This document shows, one piece after another, positions 16,269 through 23,633 of a stretch of DNA of 53,244 bases. Both the position numbers and the translations under genes were made by a program. The notes beneath the pieces were generated by a model. It did not search any database. It was not told the origin of the DNA and saw nothing but the letters and a program-made list of their open reading frames with translations. Where the stretch lies: the NCBI GenBank assembly GCA_024226735.1, contig JAAELL010000378.1:1-53244 (forward strand), given 5' to 3'. The number at the start of each line of letters is the position of its first letter. The first letter of the stretch is position 1. This DNA is from a bacterium. GTDB lineage: Bacteria > Planctomycetota > UBA1135 > GCA-002686595.

Positions 16269-17855
16269 ATGAAAACCGCCAGCTCTCTCATTGGCGGCGG
16301 TCTGTTCATCCTTACGACGAGCACGACTGCTGGTGCACAACTCGGCCTGGGTTTCCATCGCCTCGACTCCGGTACCGGAGACAGGACGGATTACTTCGGG
16401 TACAACCTCGACCTCTGGGGCGATACCGTCGCAGTGGGCGCCATGCGAGCGCATGGAGGTGACGGTCGTGTCGTTGTGTTCGAGAGAGACGATGCCGAAT
16501 GGGTGCGGACGGCGACGCTCTTGCCTCCGTCGCAAGCCGTCGCGTTCTTCGGCTCGGACGTCCGCGTCGTCGAGGACACGATCCTCGTCGGTGATTTCAA
16601 CGGGCTGAGCGCTCCGAACGAGTTCCACGCGTACGAGCGGACGGCGGGCGGCTGGGCGCACGCGCAGACGCTGCGCCCGACCGAGATCGCCGACGAGAGG
16701 CCCGAGCTCATCGCGATGGCACCCGACCTCGCCATCATTGGGGCACCGTTTGCCGACCATCCGCGAGCCGTGAACGCAGGTTGCGTCTACGTCTACGAAC
16801 GCGTAGCTGGCCAGTGGGTCCAGACGGACCGCATCTGGTCGAAGCGCCCGTTCGCCGGCCAGAACTTCGGCGGCGGCGGCGATCTGTCGGCCGACGTGCT
16901 CGTCATCGCCCAGGAGACCAATCACCAGAGCCTGGGTGCGGTCGAGGTTCGCCGCCGGACACCGCAGGGGTGGGTGTTCGAGGGGCGGCTGCGCAACTCC
17001 GACGCGGCGGACGGTGACCACTTCGGCTACGAGGTCGACATCGACCGGGACCGCATCGCGATCGCCGCGCCCGACAAGCACGGTACGTTCGCGCGCGAGG
17101 GGGCGGTCTACGTCTTCGAGCGCGTCGGACCGCAATGGATCGAGGTCCAGAAGATCGAGCCGCGCTTCCTGGAGCAGAGCCTGCACGGCAATCGCTTCGG
17201 CCGGGACGTCACACTGTTCGGCGACCAGCTCCTCGTCGGCGCGGCGCTCACCAACGATGGTGGCCAGGCCCACATGTTCACGCGCAGTGGCGGGGTGTGG
17301 GAGCACGCGTTCAATCTGAACGGTGCACTCGACAGTGTCTTCGGAGCGGCGGTTGCGTTCAACGAGCGCTGGCTGCTCGTCGGCGCTCCCGACTTGTTCG
17401 CGACGGCCGGTGGGCCGACGGTCTACGCCTGGTCGTTCGAGAACGGTGGGATCGGCAGCCGCTATTGCGACGGCATCCCCAACTCGAGCGGCGACCCGGT
17501 CGAGCTGAACGTCAGCCGCACCGTGGACGCGAGTGCGGATCGACTCGACCTGGTGGCCACGGGCCTGCCGGGTCCCGGCTACGGGATCTTCCTCTGCTCA
17601 CGGACCGTCGGCTCCTGGCCCTGGTGGGGCGGCGGTGACGGCCATCTGTGCCTCGGGCGCCCGGTCCCCGTGCAGACCTGCTCGATGTGGGAGATCGAGG
17701 GGGATCAGCTCTCGGCCCAGATCCACCTCGCTCCGCAGCGCATCGTGTCGGTCGGTGAGCCAGGAAGGACGCTGTATCTCCAGCTCTGGTACCGGGATCG
17801 GAACCCGCAACCCACGACGAACACGTCGGATGCGGTGGGCGTGCGGATGGAGTAG
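16269..17855 (+). CDS. Secreted FG-GAP beta-propeller protein
   Basis: Exported protein of 528 residues. The chosen ATG at 16269 opens a clean signal peptide (MKTASSLIGGGLFILT...AGAQ). An in-frame ATG at 16116 has a better Shine-Dalgarno (GGGGAGGAAA) but would add 51 residues before the signal. Residues about 30-400 hold seven integrin-alpha-like FG-GAP blades, recognisable as FG or FGY, then a D-x-D-like turn and V-G-A/I-A-A-P (DYFGYNLDLWGDTVAVGA, DHFGYEVDIDRDRIAIAAP, NRFGRDVTLFGDQLLVGA). The last 130 residues are the shared C-terminal module (SRYCDGIPNSSG ... YLQLWYRD ... TSDAVGVRM). Such propellers commonly mediate calcium-dependent adhesion. It converges on the SUMF1-like gene at a shared terminator. 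Confidence 0.85.
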   Translation: MKTASSLIGGGLFILTTSTTAGAQLGLGFHRLDSGTGDRTDYFGYNLDLWGDTVAVGAMRAHGGDGRVVVFERDDAEWVRTATLLPPSQAVAFFGSDVRVVEDTILVGDFNGLSAPNEFHAYERTAGGWAHAQTLRPTEIADERPELIAMAPDLAIIGAPFADHPRAVNAGCVYVYERVAGQWVQTDRIWSKRPFAGQNFGGGGDLSADVLVIAQETNHQSLGAVEVRRRTPQGWVFEGRLRNSDAADGDHFGYEVDIDRDRIAIAAPDKHGTFAREGAVYVFERVGPQWIEVQKIEPRFLEQSLHGNRFGRDVTLFGDQLLVGAALTNDGGQAHMFTRSGGVWEHAFNLNGALDSVFGAAVAFNERWLLVGAPDLFATAGGPTVYAWSFENGGIGSRYCDGIPNSSGDPVELNVSRTVDASADRLDLVATGLPGPGYGIFLCSRTVGSWPWWGGGDGHLCLGRPVPVQTCSMWEIEGDQLSAQIHLAPQRIVSVGEPGRTLYLQLWYRDRNPQPTTNTSDAVGVRME

Positions 17856-18006
17856 GGAGGTTTTCGAGCAATTCTCGAGACGCGCGAGCGACTCACCACA
17901 CTTTGAGGGCAGAGAAGTCGGCGAGAGCGAGAACGACCCCGAGGAGAGCGGGTGCGGACGAGCTGAGACGGCTGCGCCCTTAGGGGGATCTCGCCATCGA
18001 GAGACC

Positions 18007-18026
18007 GTCTCCGGGCCCTTCGGGGT
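18007..18026 (+). other. UUCG-loop hairpin in the intergenic region
   Basis: A 7-bp stem closed by a TTCG tetraloop (CGGGCCC-TTCG-GGGTCCG, one G-U pair) lies 150 bases after the FG-GAP gene. Apart from this and the terminator at 18106, the 307-base gap between the converging genes holds nothing I can call. Confidence 0.4.
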
Positions 18027-18105
18027 CCGGGGCAGGCTCTCGGCGGCTTCGAGTGGTGGAGAGTGGTGTTGCACCGGCGGTGTCGCATCCGTGTGGAGAG
18101 AGGTG

Positions 18106-18138
18106 AAGTGGGGTGGGCGATGACCCGCCCCACTTTTT
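18106..18138. terminator. Bidirectional terminator between converging genes
   Basis: A 12-bp stem (AAGTGGGG... paired with ...CCCCACTT, one G-U pair) with a short loop is followed by a T-run on the plus strand and preceded by AA on the other. It lies between the FG-GAP gene (plus) and the SUMF1-like gene (minus) and can serve both. Confidence 0.8.
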
Positions 18139-18162
18139 GTGTCGGCGACCTCGGCTGGGTCT

Positions 18163-19566
18163 CTAGGGCACGAAGAGGACCGTGAGTGCGTGCGATGCGT
18201 TGGCCCCGGACCCACAGGGGCCGGTCGGATCCCGGTACCAGGCCTGGAAGTGCAAGACGTCGCCCGCGGACCAGCCCTGGGCTTGCGATTGGCCCGGACC
18301 CCACGTCGCCGTTCCCGCGCCGTCGATCGTGCGCAAGCCGAGCCTGTCGATCGATCCTCCCACGCATCGTTGGCCGTCGCTGAACGGGACGCTCATGAGC
18401 TGCGTCGTGCCCGCGAAGAGGATCGAGAACTGCCCGGGGGGCGCGCTCGCGAGGGACACGACCAGATCGTCGCCACTCGCGCTGGCCGTACCGCGCGCGG
18501 TCAGTGCCGCGCCACCCCCCGTGGAGTTCGCGCACCCCGCCCCCGCGTCGTCGTTCGCGCACGGGCAGGCGAGCCCGAAGCAGAAGGGAGTACCGACCTC
18601 GTCGGGTACGGATCGCACCACGCGGAAGCCTCGCCACGACGTGTCGGCGGCCGGGTTTCCCGCGAAACGCACGCTCTTGTGCGAAACGGTGCTGCCATCG
18701 ATCCAGCTGCCGCCGCGCAGGATGCGCGCGACGTTTGGGCCGAAGGGGAACGAAGTGTCCGTCCACTCGTAGGCGTTCCCGGCCATGTCCGCACAGCGGT
18801 AGAAGCTCTCGGACCCGGCGCTGCCCACGGTGGTGAGGTGTCCGTCGAGGCCGGCCCAATCGGCCGACCGATTGCGGTTCGCCGCGGCCGGTCCGGGGTT
18901 CGCGACGTCGCCGGTCGCCGTCGCGGCCGCTGCCGTAGGGACCCCATTGGCGCGGGTGGGGTAGCCCCAATAGTGGCTGGGGCCAACGGTCGGATCGTAG
19001 TAGGCAGCCTTGTACCACTCATCGTCGGAAGGGATGAAGTGGGTCGATTGCGAGTCGCGTTCGACGTCGACCGGGTTGCCGCCCAGTAGGGCGTAGGGCC
19101 CCGTCTCGGTGTCGCTGCCTCCCTGACCGTTCGCGAGCCAGTTGACGAAGCGCGCCGCGTCGAACCAGGTCACGAAATTGACGGGCTTGTTGCCCATGTC
19201 GGCTCTCACGGTGAACGCGTAGGGCGCGGCCGGCGTTCCGGACCCGGTGCGCGCGATCCCTCCCCGTGGGTCCGTGCCCATCTCCGGCTCGTAGACCCCG
19301 TGTGCGGACCCCAAGCTCGCCGTCGCGTTCAGGAACTCCGCGTACTGATCGTTCGTGACCTCGTGTTTGGAGATGGCGTACACGTTCGGGGTCGAGCCGA
19401 ACGTGAACAGCGGCTCCGGCGGATTGCCCGGATGCGCCACGGTCTGCCAGTCGAACTCCACCTGGGGCGCGGGCCGGGATTGTGCGCTTTGGGCGAGGCA
19501 GAGGAGGGTGAGTGCGCTGCACGCACGCATTGCGTAACGATGGTGGTCGTGTGTCTTCATGCTCAT
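18163..19566 (-). CDS. Secreted SUMF1/formylglycine-enzyme-like protein
   Basis: Exported protein of 467 residues with a signal peptide (MKTHDHHRYAMRACSALTLLCL...AQS). The start at 19566 (MSMK) or 19560 gives this signal; the frame extends further upstream without homology. Residues about 40-330 form a C-type-lectin-like SUMF1 domain: ISKHEVTNDQYAEFLNA, KPVNFVTWFDAARFVNWL, FIPSDDEWYKAAYYD, CADMAGNAYEWTD, RILRGGSW and WRGFRVVRS. The cysteine normally present between RGGSW and the final GFR in aerobic formylglycine-generating enzymes is absent (TVSHKSVRFAG), so sulfatase activation is unlikely and a binding or structural role is more probable. The last 130 residues are the shared C-terminal module (CANSTGGG ... 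LHFQAWYRD ... NASHALTVLF). Confidence 0.88.
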   Translation of the reverse strand: MSMKTHDHHRYAMRACSALTLLCLAQSAQSRPAPQVEFDWQTVAHPGNPPEPLFTFGSTPNVYAISKHEVTNDQYAEFLNATASLGSAHGVYEPEMGTDPRGGIARTGSGTPAAPYAFTVRADMGNKPVNFVTWFDAARFVNWLANGQGGSDTETGPYALLGGNPVDVERDSQSTHFIPSDDEWYKAAYYDPTVGPSHYWGYPTRANGVPTAAAATATGDVANPGPAAANRNRSADWAGLDGHLTTVGSAGSESFYRCADMAGNAYEWTDTSFPFGPNVARILRGGSWIDGSTVSHKSVRFAGNPAADTSWRGFRVVRSVPDEVGTPFCFGLACPCANDDAGAGCANSTGGGAALTARGTASASGDDLVVSLASAPPGQFSILFAGTTQLMSVPFSDGQRCVGGSIDRLGLRTIDGAGTATWGPGQSQAQGWSAGDVLHFQAWYRDPTGPCGSGANASHALTVLFVP

Positions 19567-19742
19567 TTGCGTGCGGAGTCCCGCGCCCGCGGGACCTTCG
19601 GGGGCAATCCGGCGAAAACAGCTCGAGCTACACGGATTCAACGCTCTGCCACTCGCGAGGGGCTTGGGCCCTGTTCGGGTTCGGTGTCTTCGGGAATTCG
19701 ATCGAAACAGGGGGCCGCCCGGGACTTTGACTCGCGGACGAT
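19567..19742. promoter_or_regulatory. Divergent intergenic region
   Basis: The 176 bases lie between the divergently transcribed SUMF1-like gene and the sigma-factor gene, so promoters for both should lie here. I cannot identify a confident -35/-10 pair by eye. Confidence 0.35.
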
Positions 19743-22442
19743 ATGAATTCCCCCGACGCCGAAGCCCTCCGAGTCCTGCTGTCCGATCTGGACTGGCTGC
19801 GTTCGCTCGCTCGAGCGTTGGTGCCGGAGGTGGACCTCGCCGAGGACGCGGCGCAGGACGTTTGGGTCGCCGCGCTCGAGCGACAGCCGCGTGACGCGTC
19901 CAATCCGCGCGCCTGGCTCGCTCAGGTCGCGCGCAATGCGGTGCGCAAGGCGCGTCGCGGGGAGAGACGCAGGCGGGACCGGGAGCACTGGGTCGCCCGC
20001 GAGGAGGCCGTCCCTTCGACCCTCGACGTCGTCGAGCAATTCTCCACCCAGCACGGCGTGGCGACCGCGGTGTTGGAGCTCGAGGAACCCCTGCGCGAGA
20101 CGCTCCTCCTGCGGTTCTACAGGGATCTCACGCTGCGCGAGGTCGGTGAGCAAATGGGCGTACCGGCCTCGACGGTCGAGTCGCGCCAGCGCCGCGCCCT
20201 GCAGATCCTCCGAGCCCGGCTCGACAGCCAGCACGGGCAGGACGGTCGGACGTGGATCCTCGCCCTCTGCGACGGTCTGTCCCTGACTCCGCGCGGCACC
20301 TCGGCCGTGCCCGTGCCCCTGGCGCTCGTGACGAAGCTCTCGATCGCGCTCGTCCTCGTCACACTCGGGGGCCTTTGGGTACGGGGACGGTCTGGAGGGC
20401 GCGAAGCCGCGAGCGATGCCACCGCGGCGCTAGCCGGTGACTTGCATCCCAGTGGGGCGACGGAAGCGCGGACTCAGCGTGTCCAGGCGTCCGAGCTGGC
20501 GGGGAGGGCGGATCGACTGGATCTGGGCACGCGCGCGCCGGCCGATGCTCTCGCCCGTGGCCGGCTGGTCGTGACCGTCACGGCCCACGACGGCACCCCC
20601 GCCGCGGAGCTCGGAGTCGAGCTGTCGATGGAACAGACAGGACGTGCGCTGCGCCTGCCCGAGGTCCGATCCACGTGGGGGGATGGCCGTGCTGTCTTCG
20701 CGGGGCTCGTGCCGGGGAAGTACACCGCCGACGTCCCTCTGGGTCTCCCGACGGACACCCATGTGCGGCCGGGCGAAACGACGCACGTCGCCTTGCAGCT
20801 TCCGCGCGGTCCAAGCCTTCACGGCACCGTCGTCGACGAGGGAGGCAACCCCGTCGCGGGTGCCGGCATCTGGCTCACACCCGAGCCACCCGAGCACTCG
20901 ATCGGCGGACGGCTGGTCACGAGCTTCGTCGGAACGCGGCCGGTCGCGCGCACCGATGAACGTGGAGCGTTCCGTATCGCTTCGATCGGAGACGCGCGCT
21001 GGATCGGCGCTTGCGCGGCGGGGCGCGCCCCCTCGGCTCCCGCCGACCTGTCCCAGCGCGCCGGAGCGTCGCTGGCTGCTTCGCTCGTCGTGCACTCCTC
21101 GGGTGGCTCACTCCTGGGAGCGGTGGTCGACGAGCACGGGGTGCCGCGCGCGGGGGCGATGGTCTTTCTGGATGCTGCGAGTGGCGCGGCTGTGGCACCC
21201 ATGTTCGCCACGCACACCGATTCGGAAGGCCACTTCGAGTTCGACAGCGTCCGCGCGGGCCGTCGACGCCTGCTCGTACGCGCCGCGGGGCTAGCACTGT
21301 GGCGCGGCGTTGCCGAGGTCACACCCGGCGAGCGGTCTGCGATTGACGTTCGCCTCGAGCCGGGCATGTCCGTGGCGGGGACGGTGACCGATGCGACGGG
21401 CGCGCCCGTCGACGCGGCACTCGTGTACGCCACGCGCAGACAGTTCAGCGGGCTGCCGGATCTGCGTCACTCGACCGCGACGCGCACGGGGCCTGACGGG
21501 AACTTCGTGCTGGCAGGCGTGACCCCGGAATCTGCATGGCTCACGGTCGATGGCGGTGCGGCGGGTCGGCACGAGGAGCTCGTGCGCGGCCACGCGGGCG
21601 AGCGCATCCTGCTGGACGTCGTGCTGTCGCGTGGACTGGAGCTCCGCGGGCGCGTCACGGACTCGTCGGGGGCCGCGCTCGCGGCCTGCATCGTGGCGGC
21701 GGCACCGCGCGGTGACTACCGCTGGCGCACGCAGACCACGGACGAAGAGGGGCGCTTCTCGTTCCCCAATTGCGAGGAGCGGCCGTACGCCGTGCGTGTC
21801 GTCGAAGAGAACGTCGTCGTCGCGCGGCGCGAGCTGTCGCCCGGTGCGGACGAGACGATCGTCAGCGTCGAGCGCGACGCGCGTCCGAGCGGTACGGTGC
21901 GCGGGACACTCGTCGACGGGAACGGCGACCCACTCGACGTGCGGGCGATGCGGCTGCGCGATTGCGAGACCGGCCTGATCTTGCCGGTTGCCGTCCGCGG
22001 CACGGGCTTGGGGGCCTTTCGAGCGTCCGGCGTTCCGCCCGGACGGTACGACGTCGCGCTCGCACCTCGTGGCGGTGCGTGGTTCGACGCTGGCGCGGGA
22101 CGTTCGATCGTCGCGAACGGCGCCATCGACCTGGGACTTCTGGTCGCACCACCGAGCGTGTTGATCGAGCTGCACTTCGCCCTGCCCAGCGATGCTGGGG
22201 CGGGCCCCCTCCACGTGCGCGTCACGGGCGCGGACGATGAGCTCCTGCACGCATGCCATGTCGAACGCGCAGCGCCGCAGGCGTCGATCTCGTTCTACGC
22301 ACCACTCGGTGTGCTCCATGTGCGGGCCGAGACCGGATCCGAACTGCGGGGCGCGGCCCGCTTCGAGGTCGACGGCGCCGCGGCGCGGAAGACCCTTCAC
22401 TGCCGACTCGAGCGGCAATCCCACACCCCATCAGGAGACTGA
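19743..22442 (+). CDS. ECF-type sigma factor fused to a membrane anchor and carboxypeptidase-regulatory-like domains
   Basis: Protein of 899 residues. Residues about 8-75 are sigma region 2 (LDWLRSLARALV, EDAAQDVWVAAL, NPRAWLAQVARNAVR). Residues about 115-165 are region 4 (LRETLLLRFYRDLTLREVGEQMGVPASTVESRQRRALQ), a helix-turn-helix. A hydrophobic helix near residues 196-218 (TKLSIALVLVTLGGLWV) would place the rest outside the cytoplasm. At least six beta-sandwich repeats of the carboxypeptidase-regulatory type follow to about residue 800, each with G-x-V-x-D-x-x-G-x-P and a D-x-x-G-x-F/Y strand (GTVVDEGGNPVAGA, GAVVDEHGVPRAGA, GTVTDATGAPVDAA, GRVTDSSGAALAA). The sigma part would be tethered to the membrane unless released by proteolysis. 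The next gene starts two bases after its stop and is probably a functional partner. Confidence 0.9.
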   Translation: MNSPDAEALRVLLSDLDWLRSLARALVPEVDLAEDAAQDVWVAALERQPRDASNPRAWLAQVARNAVRKARRGERRRRDREHWVAREEAVPSTLDVVEQFSTQHGVATAVLELEEPLRETLLLRFYRDLTLREVGEQMGVPASTVESRQRRALQILRARLDSQHGQDGRTWILALCDGLSLTPRGTSAVPVPLALVTKLSIALVLVTLGGLWVRGRSGGREAASDATAALAGDLHPSGATEARTQRVQASELAGRADRLDLGTRAPADALARGRLVVTVTAHDGTPAAELGVELSMEQTGRALRLPEVRSTWGDGRAVFAGLVPGKYTADVPLGLPTDTHVRPGETTHVALQLPRGPSLHGTVVDEGGNPVAGAGIWLTPEPPEHSIGGRLVTSFVGTRPVARTDERGAFRIASIGDARWIGACAAGRAPSAPADLSQRAGASLAASLVVHSSGGSLLGAVVDEHGVPRAGAMVFLDAASGAAVAPMFATHTDSEGHFEFDSVRAGRRRLLVRAAGLALWRGVAEVTPGERSAIDVRLEPGMSVAGTVTDATGAPVDAALVYATRRQFSGLPDLRHSTATRTGPDGNFVLAGVTPESAWLTVDGGAAGRHEELVRGHAGERILLDVVLSRGLELRGRVTDSSGAALAACIVAAAPRGDYRWRTQTTDEEGRFSFPNCEERPYAVRVVEENVVVARRELSPGADETIVSVERDARPSGTVRGTLVDGNGDPLDVRAMRLRDCETGLILPVAVRGTGLGAFRASGVPPGRYDVALAPRGGAWFDAGAGRSIVANGAIDLGLLVAPPSVLIELHFALPSDAGAGPLHVRVTGADDELLHACHVERAAPQASISFYAPLGVLHVRAETGSELRGAARFEVDGAAARKTLHCRLERQSHTPSGD

Positions 22443-22443
22443 C

Positions 22444-23454
22444 GTGAACGCCATCGCCCTCACACTCATCAGCACTTTCGCGTGGAGCCCGAGCATCGGT
22501 CCCGACCATCTCGCGTTGGGCGAGGTGGCGAAGCACGAGTTCAAGCGGCCTCCCCTCGACGCGCTCGGGGTCAAGAGCCTCGCGGACCTGCGTGGCAAGC
22601 CGGTCCTGGTCGCCTACTGGGGTCACACGACCTGGGCGGACGCTTGGGTCGCGGACCTCCTCGTCTGGCAGAAGGAGTTCGGCGAGGACCTGCAGGTGCT
22701 CTTCGTCGAGATGCAGAGCGCCGGGCCCGTCAAGATCGAGGCCGTTGCCCTGCAGAAGAAATGGCTCGGGAGCCGGGCGATGTGGACGACGGAGTACGCC
22801 GCCTACTCGGGGATGAGGGGCCTACCCCAGTTCTCGCTCCTCTCGAACGAGGGCAAGCTGATCCTCAACGGCGCGTCGGGGGTGATGGGCATGTCCTTCA
22901 TACCGCGCCGCCTCGAGGAGATCGAGGACGCGATCACCGAGCAGGCGCGCCTACGCCGGGAGGGTCCGGACGGGACGCCCGACGACGTGCGTGGCGCGTA
23001 CAAGCTCTACGCCAAGGGCAAGCTGAGCGAGGCGTTCGCGTTGGCGCGGCGCCTGTCGGAGGATGGCGCGCCCGACGTCGCCAGCGCCGCGGCCGCCGCG
23101 GCCACGGAACTCGAGCGGCGGATCGACAGCAGGCTCGTGCGCGCCGCAGCGCTTCTGGAGGCCGGGCGCTTGCACGAGATGCAAGCCGAGATGGACGGCC
23201 TCGGTCGGCAGCTCGGCGCAGAGAAGGAGCTCTTGGCGCGATTCGAAGAGCTGCAGGAGTCGCTCGCTTCCGAAGCGCAGAAGGCCGAGCGCGAGGCGTC
23301 GGCGGCGCTCGCCAAGATCGAGCGCAAGCTGGCCACGAAGGGCTTCAAGTCGGCCAACGTGAAGGCGCTGGAGCGCTTCGCCAAGAAGCACGCGGGCACG
23401 AAGAGCGCGGCGCGGGCCGAGCGGATGGTGGAGCTCGGCGGCATGCGAATCTAG
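22444..23454 (+). CDS. Exported thioredoxin-fold protein without CxxC
   Basis: Protein of 336 residues with a weak N-terminal signal (MNAIALTLISTFAWSPS). Residues about 20-165 look like a TlpA/AhpC-type thioredoxin fold: LADLRGKPVLVAYWGHTTWADAW, then LQVLFVEMQ and MRGLPQFSLLSNEGKLIL. The redox CxxC is replaced by HTTW, so it cannot act as a disulfide oxidoreductase. The C-terminal half (about 175-336) is helical, Ala/Glu/Lys-rich and coiled-coil-like. The start is a GTG two bases after the sigma-fusion stop, with AGGAG upstream inside that gene, indicating coupling. The stop TAG (23452-23454) is formed by the first three bases of the inverted-repeat element, so the original C-terminus may have been longer or different. 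Confidence 0.75.
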   Translation: MNAIALTLISTFAWSPSIGPDHLALGEVAKHEFKRPPLDALGVKSLADLRGKPVLVAYWGHTTWADAWVADLLVWQKEFGEDLQVLFVEMQSAGPVKIEAVALQKKWLGSRAMWTTEYAAYSGMRGLPQFSLLSNEGKLILNGASGVMGMSFIPRRLEEIEDAITEQARLRREGPDGTPDDVRGAYKLYAKGKLSEAFALARRLSEDGAPDVASAAAAAATELERRIDSRLVRAAALLEAGRLHEMQAEMDGLGRQLGAEKELLARFEELQESLASEAQKAEREASAALAKIERKLATKGFKSANVKALERFAKKHAGTKSAARAERMVELGGMRI

Positions 23455-23616
23455 TGGTGTGAGTCACTCTTGTGCGGCATTCTGGTCGGTGCGTACGCGT
23501 TCGCTGCAAGGCGCAGCGACGACGCGACTTCGCTGCAAGTCTCGGAGGAGGCGCAACGCAGCAGCGGGCGGGTACGCACCGACCAAAACGCCGCACGAGA
23601 GTGACTCACACCACTA
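23452..23616. mobile_element. MITE-like element, 165 bp, with 45-bp terminal inverted repeats
   Basis: The left end (23452-23496) and the reverse complement of the right end (23572-23616) agree at all but three of 45 positions. Both ends begin TAGTGGTGTGAGTCACTCT. The element is bounded by TA dinucleotides and carries no coding sequence in its 75-base interior, as expected for a non-autonomous element mobilised by an IS630/Tc1-type transposase (inference). A lone copy of one end lies at 5653-5697. A second element with related extreme ends (TAGTGGNGTGANTCA) lies at 37835-38000. Confidence 0.8.
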
Positions 23617-23633
23617 GATTCGCGCTGTAGCGG

